Part shown: one piece after another, positions 9,960 to 20,570 of the stretch
Position numbering within the stretch: the first letter of the stretch is position 1
How the letters are laid out: each line of letters begins with the position of its first letter
NCBI RefSeq assembly: GCF_001704415.2
Contig: NC_030808.1
Span: 131,765,089 to 131,829,088, forward strand
From: Capra hircus
Taxonomy: Eukaryota > Chordata > Mammalia > Artiodactyla > Bovidae
Length of the DNA stretch: 64,000 nt
Direction of reading: 5' to 3'
Made by a program: the position numbers and the translations under genes
Notes under the pieces: model-generated
Told to the model about the DNA's origin: nothing
The model's input: the letters and a program-made list of their open reading frames with translations, nothing else
Database searches by the model: none

Positions 9960-10104
9960 CACAAACGTTCAGACTCTTTCACCCGCTCCTGTGAGTAGAT
10001 TCCAAACAATAATTCCAAAGAGGACAAAACATACACATAAAGCAATTCACAGCAACGTCTAGATTAGAGCAACAGCTTCATAACCAGCTGTCCGCGGAGC
10101 CCAC

Positions 10105-10300
10105 AGCAGCACACCTGCACCTCCCTCCACCCCAGTATGCTCTGGTGTGTTCCCTCATAGCACGAACCACCACGGGAAACCATCGCATTTGCTTACTTGT
10201 CTGTCTACTCAACTAGAAGGTAAGCTTAGTGAGGGTAGGGACTATATCCCAGTGACAGTGCTCAGTAATTATTCACTGAATGAATGAATGAACCAGTGAA
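10105..10300 (+). repeat. L2-type LINE 3' end, old
   Basis: Contains the L2-like 'gtaagcttagtgagggtagg' motif, a 'cagtgctcagtaattattca' segment and a terminal TGAATGAATGAA run. Diverged; family assigned by pattern only. Confidence 0.6.
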
Positions 10301-10316
10301 AATGAACATCATCTTC

Positions 10317-10661
10317 AAAAGCAGATGGAAATGGGTACTTCCGGAAGTAGTCCCGTGGTTAGGAATCCAGCTTCCAATGCAGGGGACATGGGTTTGATCC
10401 CTGGTCTGGGAAGATCCTATATGACACTGAACCATTAAGCCCACGTGCCACAACTACTGAGCCTGTGCTCTAGAGCCCACGAGCTGCAACTACTGAAGCC
10501 CCCATGCTCTGCAACCAGAGAAGCCACTGCAACATGAAGCCTGAGCACTGCATGGAGAGCATAGCCCCTGCTTGGCGCAACTAGAGAAATCCCACATGCA
10601 GCAAGGAAGACCCAGCACAGACAAAACTAAATAATCTTTTTTAAAAAAGCAGATGGAAATG
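10317..10661 (+). mobile_element. CHR-2 SINE with perfect 17-bp target duplication
   Basis: 'aaaagcagatggaaatg' at 10317-10333 is repeated exactly at 10645-10661. The element between them has a tRNA-like head ('gtcccgtggttaggaatcca') and the long CHR-2 body with repeated 'caactactgagcc' and 'caactactgaagccc' modules, ending in a T- and A-rich tail. Confidence 0.95.
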
Positions 10662-11040
10662 ACCTAAATATCCCCAAGGAGAGGATGATTTGCCACATCA
10701 TCAAATATCAGCATGGCAGGTCAGGAGGTCAGCTATTAAAAAGAGAATTAGGGTACATAATATACACAAGCTTGTTCACTGCAGCATGGGTGGTAGTCGC
10801 AAAACACTGGAAAGCCCAGAATATACCTAGTTATGGGGTTCTGTTACACGTATTTTGACACACCCACACATTGGCTTGTTATGCATCTTTAAAAATGAGG
10901 TAGATCCATATGCACTGACGTGAACAGGTGTTCACAATAGCAATACCAAGTGACGGCGAGGGCGGTGCAGAGCAGTAGGCATAGTACAGTCCCAACTGTG
11001 CTTGTGAGTTCTGGCCTCACACGATGACTGCAAAATTAAA
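10662..11040 (+). mobile_element. Old L1 3' UTR fragment (sense)
   Basis: Matches the pattern of mammalian L1 3' ends ('ggtggtagtcgcaaaacact', 'aaaaatgaggtagatccata', 'gtgcagagcagtaggcatag'). Diverged. It resembles the later copy at 11380-12290. Confidence 0.6.
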
Positions 11041-11093
11041 CACCACACTTGCCAAAGGAAACCTCCTCAGTGGTGTGGGGAGAATGGAAAACT

Positions 11094-11245
11094 TGGATCA
11101 GGAGGATCCCCTGGAGGAGGAAATGGCAACCCACTCCAGGATTCTTGCCTGGAAAATTCCATGGACAGAGGAGCCTGGCCGGCTATAGTCTGTGGGCTCA
11201 CAAAAGAGTCAGGCACGACTGAGCAACTGAGCTCACACACACACA
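11094..11245 (+). mobile_element. Bov-tA SINE, 5'-truncated (sense)
   Basis: Starts within the body ('ggatcaggaggatcccctgg') and ends 'cacgactgagcaactgagc', followed by a CA-rich tail. The tRNA head is missing. Confidence 0.85.
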
Positions 11246-11379
11246 TGCACACTTCTTATTCTACATTCTTCTCTGTTGTTTGAATTTTTTTAACAAGCTT
11301 GACCTACCTGGTTTTAAAAAATAGTATAAAACGGTAATCAGAAAGTCTTCAGGAAAAATGTTTTTGATATGACATTTGT

Positions 11380-12290
11380 GAAAAAGCAGACACAAAACAT
11401 ATGTATAATACAACTGGAACATATGTCTACATGAAGGATAACACCCTTTTAGAGGATAATTTGGAAACAGCAGTCAAAATTCAAATGTGTATCCCTTCAA
11501 CCCAGCAACTCTGCTGCCAGGAATTTATCCTTCACATACACCAGCAAGTGATCTATGTACAAGGTAACTAATGAGAGCATTGGCTATAATAGCAAAATAT
11601 CAGGAAAAAACCTAAATATCTCTCAATACCGTCCGTGTGTGCTCAGTTGCTTCAGTCATCTCCAACTCTTTGCAACTCTATGGACTATAGTCTGACAGGC
11701 TCCTCTGTCCATGGGATTCTCCAGGCAAGAATACTGGAGTGGGTTGCCATGCCCTCCTCCAGGGGATCTTCCCAACCCAGGGATCAAATCTCTGTCTCCT
11801 GTGTCTTCTGCCTTGCAGGCAGATTCTTTGCTGCTGAGCCACCACGGAAGCCCACCCTTCAATAGAGGGGTAGTTAAATTAGTTATAGGTACACAACACA
11901 CAATGGAAAACTAGGTAGCTAGTAAAAGAAGGTTAAAGAAATTCTTTTTTAGATATGAAAAAAATCTATAATATGTATAAAGTGAAAAAAGACTTTATAG
12001 ATCCAGAAGATCTATAAAAAGACCCAGAACAGTGCACAGAGTATGCTACCATTTGTGCTAAAAAGAAGAAAAATATATAATAACTTATTCCCATTTACTT
12101 GTAAATGCACTGGGAAGTTTTCAGAAAGATATACAAAAAGCTAACCTTTATGGGGGAGTGGATAGGAATGACATGGATGAAGAAGAGGAGGAGGTAGCCA
12201 ATTCCAAATCCTTATCATATTTTTTGAAATATATATGTACTAAATATTAAAAATTATATTTTAAAAACTAAAAATCTCTACACAAATGTC
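11380..12290 (+). mobile_element. Old L1 3' UTR copy (sense), split by a SINE
   Basis: Reads 'gccaggaatttatccttcac', 'gagcattggctataatagca', then after the SINE 'gaaaactaggtagctagtaa' and 'cagagtatgctaccatttgt', and ends in an AT-rich tail. This is the classic L1 3' order interrupted at about 11633-11852. Confidence 0.7.
11633..11852 (-). mobile_element. Bov-tA SINE (antisense) inserted in L1
   Basis: A full antisense element, from 'gtgctcagttgcttcagtca' to the complement of the tRNA head ('gctgctgagccaccacggaa'). It sits inside the L1 copy and so postdates it. The flanks 'ctcaata' and 'ttcaata' suggest a short degraded duplication. Confidence 0.88.
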
Positions 12291-12797
12291 ACTAGCAGTG
12301 TCTGTATGGCAGAATCATGGGATGTGGGGTTTCATTTTGCTTCTCTTCATTCTAGGTTTGTAGACCATAAAAACTTTAAGGGAAAAAAAATTAAAGAAGA
12401 GGATTCTACAGATGTCCTATCAGGCCCCTCCCAGCTGAGAGCTGCACTACACAGTGGGTACCCCTCACAAGCTCTGAGCTTCAGGGGCCCCAGCACCTAA
12501 CCTACACTGGCCTAATTCACAGGCAGCAGCCACCTGGTCAACCAGCTTTGCAAAGTCTGTCCTCAGGCCTCGGAAGCTTTCAGGGGAAGTGTGCCAGACA
12601 GCTGCCAAGGGACCCCCACCCAGCCCGAGGGTGGACTTTCACCCAGGGTTGGGGTGGGGATTAGGATACAGCACACTTTCACCACCGGAACCCATGCAGC
12701 CTGCGGGAGCAGGTCAGGGAAACCAAGGGGAGGCTCAGAGCCAGAGGAAGCAGCGGGGCGCCGTGCACCCCCAGGAGGGGCAGGCAGGCTGCCTTAC
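12291..12797. other. IL20RB intron 5 next to the exon 5 donor, no feature seen
   Basis: Unique intronic sequence, GC-rich toward exon 5. No additional exon or repeat was recognised. Confidence 0.4.
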
Positions 12798-12948
12798 CTT
12801 GCACCTTGACACATTCTGTCCGGCTGAAGGCACTGTGCCGCCCGATGGCCTTCACGAACGTCCGGGCCTTCACACAGTATGCCGCCCCGGGCTCCACCGT
12901 CTCCAGGTACACGGGAAGGACCCCAGGCCTCACCACTTTGACGTGTTC
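12798..12948 (-). CDS. IL20RB: IL20RB coding exon 5: second fibronectin-III domain, C-terminal half
   Basis: A 151-bp exon with acceptor CCTAAAG before 12948 and donor GTAAGG after 12798. It opens in phase 0, encodes residues 173-222 and leaves one base of Gly223. It carries EPGAAYCVKARTFVKAIGR and SAFSRTECVKVQ. The two Cys (in AAYC and TEC) are the conserved disulphide pair of the membrane-proximal cytokine-receptor domain (family knowledge). The human counterpart, from memory, reads EPGAAYCVKAQTFVKAIGR. The acceptor AAAG is weaker than the usual CAG. Confidence 0.96.
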
Positions 12949-13059
12949 CTTTAGGAAACCAGAAAACAGTCACACCCTGAGCGAAGCAGGCCAGGAGAGG
13001 GAGAGGAGGAGGGAAGGAAAGCTGTCAATGTCTCCTTTCCAGCATGCATACAGAATGTT

Positions 13060-13330
13060 CCTCTCATTCTTTCATTCATTCATTCACTTTTTAAAAATTA
13101 CTCATTTATTTAGCAATTCATTTAGCACCTACTGTGTGCCAGGCACAGCTGTAGGCACTGAACAAAACAGGGACACCCAGCACTGAACAGAACAAAAAGT
13201 TCCTGCCCTCACGGAGCTTATGCCATATACGAGAAAGCCGGACCATTGACAACACACATCAGGTGGTGACGAGGGTTACGAGGAATCATGGAGCAGGACA
13301 AGCAGGTAGAGAGTAGCGAGGAGGCATCAA
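13060..13330 (+). repeat. Old mammalian interspersed repeat (L2/MIR-like)
   Basis: Starts with an ATTCATTCATTC run followed by 'agcacctactgtgtgccagg', 'gctgtaggcactgaacaaaa' and 'tgccctcacggagcttatgc', a widespread ancient mammalian repeat pattern. Family name uncertain. Confidence 0.6.
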
Positions 13331-14166
13331 CAGAGGGGCTCGGGGAGGCCTCTCTGATAGGCTCATACTTGGACAGAAAGCTGACTGGGTGCTTGGCCCG
13401 GCCACGACTTCCAGAGGGTCAGTGAAGAGGAGTACTGCAGCCAGTGGGCAGTGCCTCCTCACACATCCACCCATCCACTGTCTGTCCGTCCATCTGCACA
13501 GCCCTCCACCTCTGCCACCCCCTGAGACCTGCGGAGGCTTGTCTGCGCCACGCCCAGGTGACTCAGGGCAGGCGCTCCTCTCCCAAAGAACCTGAGGGAC
13601 CTGCCTGGTCCCTGCAGCCCAGGCCCCGATCTGCTCCCACACGACTGCATCCGCCCGACTCGCAGTGCCAGGCCCTACCACTGGGCCCTGACCCAGCAGG
13701 AGTAAATGCTAGGAACCATGGCTACTACCCTTCCAGGGGAGTGTGGTGGGGCACATGTCCTGGCATTAGCTCAGGGGTACCCTTGGCCAGAGAAGGGTCT
13801 ATCAAAGGCCAGTGAGCATCTGGCAACCCCTACTCTTGGCCTGATAAAATCAGCAGGACCAGTCAGATTTCTTGGCCTGGGAACTGGTATTGAGGAACTG
13901 AATGCCTGCAGCCAGAAGAAGGGACCAAGAGGAGAGGACATGGTGAGGGGAGTCAGTCGCAACCATGGGCACTCACAGGAAGGAGTGATGAGGGGTCGGC
14001 AAGCTGGGGCGAGGGCCATGGACAGAGTGCATAGAGAGGACCCCCAGGGGGAAGCAAGGGCTCTCCAGGCAGACGGGGGCCTCTGGGTGAGTGACGCTGT
14101 GCAGCAGCCTGGCTCTGGGCCTGCTCCAGTCATGGATTCTGTGAGAGCCCCCGACAGCACCGTGTT
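13331..14166. other. IL20RB intron 4 sequence, no feature seen
   Basis: GC-rich intronic DNA with long overlapping chance frames (13286-13681 minus, 13706-14194 plus, 13771-14286 minus). None has a domain or splice context that I recognise. Confidence 0.4.
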
Positions 14167-14408
14167 AATCCTTGTGACAGGGCTTCTCTGGTGACTCAGT
14201 GGTAAAGAATCCTCCTGCCAATGCAGGAAACACAAGTTCGATCCCTGGGTCAGAAAGATCCCCTGGAGAAGGAAATGACAACCCACTCCAGTGTTCTTGC
14301 CTGGGAAATCGCATGGACAGAGGAACCTGACCTGATGGGCTGTATTCCCTGGGGTCGCAGAGAGTCAGACACAACTGAGTGACTAAACAACAACAATCCT
14401 TGTGACAG
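14167..14408 (+). mobile_element. Bov-tA SINE (sense) with perfect 14-bp target duplication
   Basis: 'aatccttgtgacag' at 14167-14180 recurs at 14395-14408. The element has a complete tRNA-like head with an intact B-box-like 'gttcgatccct' and ends 'gactaaacaacaac'. A young-looking insertion. Confidence 0.95.
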
Positions 14409-15122
14409 AGCCTACTTTTCCTTGCACTGATTTGAGTGGGTTTTATCACCGTTTCAGCTTGGACAGGGCTCCACAGGTGCACCCACGCTTCATGCCTTCT
14501 GCTGCTGCAGCTCAGCCACTCCCTCTGAGAGAGCTGACCTCCTACCTAGCCTGGCCTGCAGCACCCACGCCACAGGGAGGGGCCGTGCCCCATCTAGGCA
14601 TTCCGGGTGGCCCACTGGCTCATAATTAGGGTTGTTTATAAGTTAGCTCCTGGCTCTCTGCCCCTAATTCTGCACTCAGCCCAGATACACACCCTCAAGA
14701 AGCTGGGACCGGCCTCGTATACTTATGAAATCATCCAATTGATCTGGAACAGCCCTGTCTGCTGCCCCTAAACAGCGGGAAGAATGGCTGAGAAGACACG
14801 CTGATGGGAGAGAAGAAATGCTTTGCGCAGGTATTGTGGATCCAACTATGACAGAGTTAAGGCAAGGAGGTAGCCTCCCTACTTCAGTGAATATGTCCTA
14901 AGACGGCTCCCAGACAAAGTCTGGGTGGGACCAAGGCAGTACATTGAGTTTGACGCTGCCAGCATTGTCAGCCTATACCCATCTCTGTGTTCCCTAATTT
15001 CACCCAGGCCTGCTCATCCTCTGGCCACCACAGACAGCAGGCACTGCAGGGGCCGGCCTTCCTCATCCAGCTCTCAGAGCTTCTTCAAAGTCTGACTCAA
15101 AGGTCCCAGCTGCAAGTCTCAC
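14409..15122. other. IL20RB intron 4, 5' portion, no feature seen
   Basis: Unique intronic DNA leading to the exon 4 donor. No repeat was recognised. Confidence 0.4.
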
Positions 15123-15247
15123 CTTGGCACCGGGCTCCCTTCTCCAGTAGAACACGAAGAACTCAAAATGGGGCCCTAGATCTTCCAGCTTAATAAGCAG
15201 GTGGAAGCCATCCATGGTGATCTCCATCCCAGGCGGGGTGAGGATGG
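15123..15247 (-). CDS. IL20RB: IL20RB coding exon 4: second fibronectin-III domain, N-terminal half
   Basis: A 125-bp exon with acceptor CCAACAG before 15247 and donor GTGAGAC after 15123. The first two bases complete Thr131 and 41 codons encode residues 132-172. It reads ILTPPGMEITMDGFHLLIKL, then EDLGPHFEF and YWRREPGAK. The human exon, from memory, is ILTRPGMEITKDGFHLVIEL. The Thr131 codon created by splicing restores an N-S-T glycosylation sequon at Asn129 (inference from sequence). This begins the membrane-proximal D2 domain. Confidence 0.96.
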
Positions 15248-16264
15248 CTGTTGGCAAGACAAGGGGAGAGTCAAAGCCAGTCCCAGACAAGACTGATTTC
15301 TGTCCAGGGAGACCATGACCAAACCATCAGTGGAAACACGCCAGGCTCATGGGAGGGGAGGGGTTTTGATGTGGCTTCACAGCATGCAGAAACAAGCACT
15401 GTACTCAGCAGGCGCTCAGTAAACTCTTTGTGAATGATGAGCAAATGAAAAAGGCAAACAACAACCATGTAGTACAATTCACATAGATCAGTGATATCTA
15501 CCGTCTGCTGCTAACTTTCAAACATCAGCAGATCAGCAGCCTGTGGATGGGTTGGCCTTTCTATTCCCAGTCCAAGGGTTCTTCATCTCATAGCCTTATG
15601 GGAGATGTTGGAAAGTCAGAGGGTTTTACAAATCCAAGAATCAGCTCTAGTAATTACAGCCTAAGCACAAACACCATCTTTCATGTTATTAGATCCGAAA
15701 CAGAGAGACCCCACCGGCCCCATGGATACTTTCCACTTAGTAGACCAGAAACCAAAGGGCCCACACAGTCTTCAGTCCCTGCCTACTGATGATGGATCCA
15801 GACCTTCCTCTCAGATCCAGACACTGCAAGACCGGAAGGGCCACCCTAATTGTGGTCTGTGGCTTGGGAGTGTGTTCTGGCTAAACCTCCTGCACTGGGG
15901 TCAGTACTCAACAGAAAGGCAATTCCTACAGGGAGTTTTCAGAGAACAAAGTATTTCCTGGCATCTAAAGAGCTGCCTGGAAAGGGGACAGGAGGACCTG
16001 GGAAGTCAGGGGCCAACTGTACAAAACATACCCAGATCAGAGGCTTCATATGAGCACACAGCACCACTAGAATTGCCTCTGAAACACCTCCAGTAAGAAA
16101 GGTGATGTTTGACTCCTCCACTTTTAAGTTAAACGTGATTAGAGTTGGATCCCCTTATCTCCATCTATGTAGATAATATAATTAGACAAAATGACCACAT
16201 GCCGTTTCAGCTCAGATGATTTTCTGACAATGTTGGGGCAGGAACTTCTCTCCCATGTACTCTA
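15248..16264. other. IL20RB intron 3, 3' part
   Basis: Mostly unassigned. A short L2-like 3' end signal ('ctcagcaggcgctcagtaaa', about 15403-15445) is the only repeat I see. The open frame 15683-16096 has no recognisable domain. Confidence 0.4.
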
Positions 16265-16412
16265 CATACTCATCTCATTTAATCCAACCAGCAAACTTCA
16301 GAAAGTAAATACTGCTCCTACTTGCAGATGACATAGCAGAGCCTCAGAGAGGTTAAGTGATATTCCCAGAGTCCCCCAGTGAATGGCCAGACTTTGAGCT
16401 CATGTCTTTCCA
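16265..16412 (+). repeat. MIR SINE fragment
   Basis: 'ctcatctcatttaatccaac' followed by 'gcagatgacatagcagagcc' and 'agagaggttaagtgatattc' follows the MIR core order. Old copy in IL20RB intron 3. Confidence 0.75.
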
Positions 16413-17160
16413 CGTTTCTAGACTCTGTTGTGTGGGGTGATTTTTAACTCCCAAGGAACAGGATGCACTTCGATCACTTAAATCAGACTCTAGGGATGGG
16501 TCCCAAAGATCAGGGGTTCTAAAGCTCTCCTGTGACTTGGATTTGCATTGAGGTTAAGAACCTCTGCTCTCAACAGGCTTCCCTTTAAGAACAGGGGATC
16601 CTTTCCAAGACAGCCTTAAAACCAGATTTTTCATGTCTGAGGAGAAGTTGGGGTGGGGTTTTACAAAGGCCAAAAAGCAGACGTCATGCCCTGAGGAGTC
16701 TCAGTTTCCTCCCAGCTCTGCAGCTGGGTCCACCTGTGTGAGGACCCTCGTCCTCTGCTTCTGGGGCAGGTACGGAGACACTTTTCCTCAGCTCCTCGGC
16801 AGCCAGCCCTTTTCCTGTTTATGCTGACCTTCTCAAGCACAAGTTGCTACTGCACACACACACCCTCAGAGCTGCGTAGACACTTCCTTATCTCCAAATG
16901 CCCCATGCCTGCCTTTCCAACAGCTGCCAGCCTCCAGCAATGATCTTGGCTGGAACCCTGTGCTTCCAGGAGCCAGAGGGAGGTGGTGCTGGTGCTGCCC
17001 AGGCGCTGTGGGTGGAGGCAGAGCTACAGCAGCCTCCGGTGCCCCTCCGGCTCCCTCAGGGCCTGGCACTGGGATCCCACTGCTTCCACCATGTCCTGCC
17101 AGTGCCATGGGAGAGAGGGCAGGCAGAGGAGCCCACATCCTGCACCCAAATTCCTACTGG
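16413..17160. other. IL20RB intron 3 sequence, no feature seen
   Basis: Intronic DNA with GC-rich chance frames on both strands (16866-17138 minus, 16960-17367 plus). No recognised repeat or exon. Confidence 0.4.
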
Positions 17161-17397
17161 CATCCATTCCAAAAGGACTTCCGTGTAGCTCAAACGGTAA
17201 AGAATCTGCCTGTGATGCAGGAGACCAGGGTTCGATCCCTGAGTCAGGAAGATCCTCTGGAGAAGGGAATGGCAATCCACCCCAGTATTCTGGCCTGGAG
17301 AATTCCATGGACAGAGAAGCCTGGTGGGCTACAGTTCATGGGGTCACAAAGAGTTGGACACGACTGAGCGACTAACACACACACACATCCATTCCAA
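17161..17397 (+). mobile_element. Bov-tA SINE (sense) with perfect 12-bp target duplication
   Basis: 'catccattccaa' at 17161-17172 recurs at 17386-17397. The head 'acttccgtgtagctcaaacg' retains A-box-like and B-box-like segments ('gggttcgatccct'). The 3' end merges with a short (CA)n. Confidence 0.95.
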
Positions 17398-17474
17398 TGG
17401 TCCCACTCCCGCCCCCCAGCTCTTCCCTTCTTCCTCTGCTTGCTGGCTCTCAACTCTGGGCATATCCCTAGGGT

Positions 17475-17638
17475 AATAATAATAATACAAATAGCTGAGT
17501 GCTGTTACAAGGCAGCTCTGCCCTGAGCATTTACACTTTTCATCTCACCCCCAACCACCCACTGAGGCAAGCCATTGCTGCTCTCACTCAAGTGGCTGAG
17601 CCGGGATTTGAACCCCGTCTGTTCGACTCTGGAGGACC
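17475..17638 (+). repeat. MIR SINE fragment
   Basis: 'tgagtgctgttacaaggcag' through 'gccgggatttgaaccccgtc' follows the MIR 3' core order, including the terminal 'tttgaaccc' motif. Confidence 0.75.
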
Positions 17639-18540
17639 TAGTTCTCTCTCAGATCTACCTTCACCTTCCTCAACCTCCTCCAGCAGGGGCTCCCTCACCT
17701 TCTAACCCTCCTGGTTTCCGCCAACCCCCACGCTCCTCAGGAAGCTCTGACTCACTCCATTAATTTAGAGGCCGCCCCGACCTCCCTGTGTCCTCACTCC
17801 CAGCAGAGGGTCACCTGTCACCCAGAGAATACAGTCCCTGAAGACCTTTCATTTGCCTTTCCTGTGTGTCCCAGGGGGTCACATCATTGCCGACAGCTGT
17901 CTTTCCACCTCCATTCAATCCCTGAGTCGGCAGCCTGCCCAGCATCCTCCCTCCTCCTGCTCCATGAGACCACTTTCAAGAGGACCTATTTGGGGGCCTC
18001 CCTCAGGCCCAGCAGCAGCTCATCTGTTCTCCCTTCTCTGACTCTCTCGCTGTCCAGCACTACTGGTACCCTCCCCTCCATTCTCTTTAAACCCTAGGTT
18101 TCCCAGAATCCTAGCCTGGTTCTATTTGTCCTCGTATCTTGTCCCAGGACACCCTCACCTGCTCTCAGGCCATTAGCTATTAATTTCATTTTGTGTGTCT
18201 GTGACCTGTCTGAGTCCCAGGGCCTGATTCCCAACTGCTAATCAGACATCCATGGGATGATATCTGATAGGAATCTCAACCTCAAAGAGCCCAAAGCCAG
18301 CAGCATCTCTTATTCCTCAGACCAGCCACTCCTCCTGGGTTCTCTTCCTTGGATGGCATTCCTACTGACCCCATCTGGAAGCTGGGTGCCATCACCATCT
18401 CCCCAACTCTGTCTCACGGGAACTGGTCACCGAGCTCTGTCCCTTCTAACTCAACCATGTCTCTGGAATTTCGTCCTCTCCTTCCCATGCCTCCCCCTCC
18501 TCTAGGATCACGATCCACCCTGGTTCAGCTGGAATGTTAC
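17639..18540. other. IL20RB intron 3 sequence, pyrimidine-rich
   Basis: Long CT-rich intronic stretch. I see no exon, ruminant SINE or clear older repeat. Chance frames on the plus strand reflect the depletion of stop codons in C-rich DNA. Confidence 0.4.
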
Positions 18541-18960
18541 AGCCCTCGCTTCACTCTTCCCATGGCCTGCAGGTCTGTCCTACTCCAGCTCACTTTCCAC
18601 ACCACAGCCAGAGCGATTGTTCTGTACACAGACCTGGACCAGAGCCCCTCGTCTTCCATGACGCTCCTCTACTGATCTGATGAGACTTCATGTAGAAGCC
18701 CTTCACCATGACAGCAGCTGCTTCCTCCCCTCCAGCCATCCAGACCCTGCTCCTGCTCTTTCCCCTCACTCCCTGCTACACACTGGGCATTGTTTGCACT
18801 CTGCCATTTTGGTCACCTATCCAGATTCCTCGCTTACTTCTTTCTCAATATGTTTGCCAGGTTCCATTGCTATAGAAAAGTTACTTATTTCCAAAGGGCT
18901 GTTTTTGGTCACTCTGATCATGTATAGACCCTATTGCCAAAGAAGATGCTCACACAGGCA
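18541..18960 (+). repeat. L2-like LINE fragment, old
   Basis: Contains 'ctccagctcactttccacac', 'cagccagagcgattgttctg' and an adjoining Pro/Leu-rich pattern resembling the L2 3' region. Diverged; low certainty. Confidence 0.45.
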
Positions 18961-19245
18961 TCAAAGATGGGGACAGTGAGGCCTCAGATGGAAGGCAGTG
19001 TTAAGAGTTAATGTTGTGTGATCACGGTAGGGAGAGGCCATCCCAGTGCCTCTACCCACTTCCAGAGCACTTTTCCTTCCAGAGACAGTCAGGAATAACT
19101 TCCAAAGTCTCATTTCAAAATGAGAGAGAGGAAGCAGCTGGCAATGTTTTCAACAGACCAGTTAGGGTTGTCTATGTTTGTAGCATTCTGACTTTGTAAG
19201 ACTCATTTGACGCTGAAAAGAATCCCAACAGTCTCAGTGAGCACG

Positions 19246-19305
19246 GCTGCTGAAGGGGAGGCTGCTGAAGGGGAGGCTGCTGAAGGGGAGGCTGCTGGGG
19301 GGCGG
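19246..19305. repeat. G-rich 15-bp tandem repeat beside the IL20RB exon 3 donor
   Basis: Three exact copies of 'gctgctgaaggggag' (19246-19260, 19261-19275, 19276-19290) plus a degraded fourth copy running into 'ggggggcggggg'. It lies 26-85 nt inside intron 3, just beyond the donor at 19330. The plus strand has several runs of four or more G. Confidence 0.95.
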
Positions 19306-19330
19306 GGGAGTAAGGAGAGAAGGGCCTTAC

Positions 19331-19521
19331 TTGAGTTCTGGTTAAAGCGGTGCTTCAGAGTGCTCCAGGCTGAGGTCAGCGAGCCCAGGGTAGCCCTGAC
19401 CCGGAGGCTGTATGACACAGTAGCAGTGATGTCCTCCGTGATGTCACATTCAGGCCTTTGAGTGGGTGAGCACCAGCTGCTGGGGATCCAGATGTGGCTT
19501 GTGTACAGGCTCTCATACTCC
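19331..19521 (-). CDS. IL20RB: IL20RB coding exon 3: first fibronectin-III domain, C-terminal half
   Basis: A 191-bp exon with acceptor TTGGCCAG before 19521 and donor GTAAGG after 19331. It starts with the last base of Gly67, encodes 63 residues (68-130) and leaves one base of Thr131. It reads EYESLYTSHIWIPSSWC, then PECDITEDITATVSYSLRVR and ATLGSLTSAWSTLKH. The human exon, from memory, is EYESLYTSHIWIPSSWC followed by PECDVTDDITATVPYNLRVR. The two Cys (SSWC, PEC) form a conserved D1 disulphide. The stretch around YTSHIWIPS belongs to the ligand-contact surface in the known receptor complex (family knowledge). Confidence 0.96.
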
Positions 19522-19599
19522 CTGGCCAAAGAGAGGAGGGGACAGCGGTCACATCAGGCCCTTCCACCCTGGCTCAATGACAGTTTCAAGTAACTGCCT

Positions 19600-20208
19600 C
19601 CTCCGCTAACTTTTTACGGGAAAACAAGTATTTGCTCCACATTCTGTTCCTCCCTTCTCCTCTGTCACCAACCATCCCTTCTTCCTGACTCCAAAGACAA
19701 GGGAGACCGACCCAGGCATCAATCCCGCTCTGTCCTGGTCTCTCCATCTGCATGGTCACCACCCTAGTCTCAGCGACTGTCACCCCTTGCCTTGCTGTGT
19801 CTCCGGACAGATTTCCCTACTTCCCTTCCTGCCAGTCTTCAAATCATTTGTCACTCAGCAGAGCAGAGCATTTCCTTAGTGACTTCCAAAGAGCCTAGAA
19901 TGGAATGCATACTCTACCCGGCCTTCGAGACTCTCTGGCCTTCTTGCTCCGCCCCTAAAGGCGATGCTCCCTCCACACGGGCCTCCTCACCATGCCTCCT
20001 GGCTGGCAGGTGCTTGCTGTGTCTCAGTGCCCTGCCCCCGCATTCACACAGGTTGCCCGCTCCTGTCCTTCAGATATTGGCTTAAGTATCACATCCTCAG
20101 ACAGACCTTTCCTAACCATCAGATAAAAAGCTGCCACAGAGCCAACTCACTGTTGCAATGGCTTTTAGCTCCCTCCTAGAGCTGATTTCTATCCGAACTT
20201 CCCTACAG
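19600..20208 (+). repeat. L2-like LINE fragment (5' of the MER5A insertion)
   Basis: Contains 'gtatcacatcctcagacaga' followed by 'cctttcctaaccatcagata', the usual L2 order ('..tcacctcctcagagagg..ccttccctgacca'). It appears to continue after the MER5A element with 'cttctgcctggaaactttgt'. Start poorly defined. Confidence 0.5.
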
Positions 20209-20412
20209 CAGTGCTGCCTGATAGAACTTCCTGTGATAGTGAAAACTTGCTGTATTCGTGCTGTTTTATATGGTAGCCGGTAGCCACAGATGGCTATTAA
20301 GAACTTGAAATGTGGCTCATATGGCTAGGAAACAGACTTTTGAATTTAAATTTGATTAATTTAAGTATAAATAGCTGCCCGTGTCTAGTGGCTACCACGT
20401 TGGACAGTGCAG
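20209..20412 (+). mobile_element. MER5A-type hAT transposon remnant
   Basis: The left end 'cagtgctgcctgatagaact' and right end 'gttggacagtgcag' are hAT-Charlie (MER5) termini. The interior 'ggctattaagaacttgaaat' and 'agtggctaccacgttggaca' are characteristic MER5A blocks. About 204 bp, near full length for MER5A. Confidence 0.82.
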
Positions 20413-20570
20413 ACCTGGTGTACATATTTCTTTAAGTTTTTACTGTCTCCTCCTCTAAATGTAATCTTCTTCTGCCTGGAAACTTTGTGGTCTGTACCCC
20501 TGAGCCTAGGAGAATGTCTACGCATGTAGCTGCTTGGTTCGTATGAATTGTTAATGAGCTTTACTGAGTA
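20413..20570 (+). repeat. L2-like LINE 3' part (3' of the MER5A insertion)
   Basis: 'taatcttcttctgcctggaa' and 'ctgagcctaggagaatgtct' fit the 3' end of L2 in a highly diverged state. Confidence 0.45.

Noticed and set aside
13706..14194. 162-codon plus-strand frame in IL20RB intron 4
   Set aside because: GC-rich chance frame that overlaps long frames on the other strand, without domain, splice context or family similarity.
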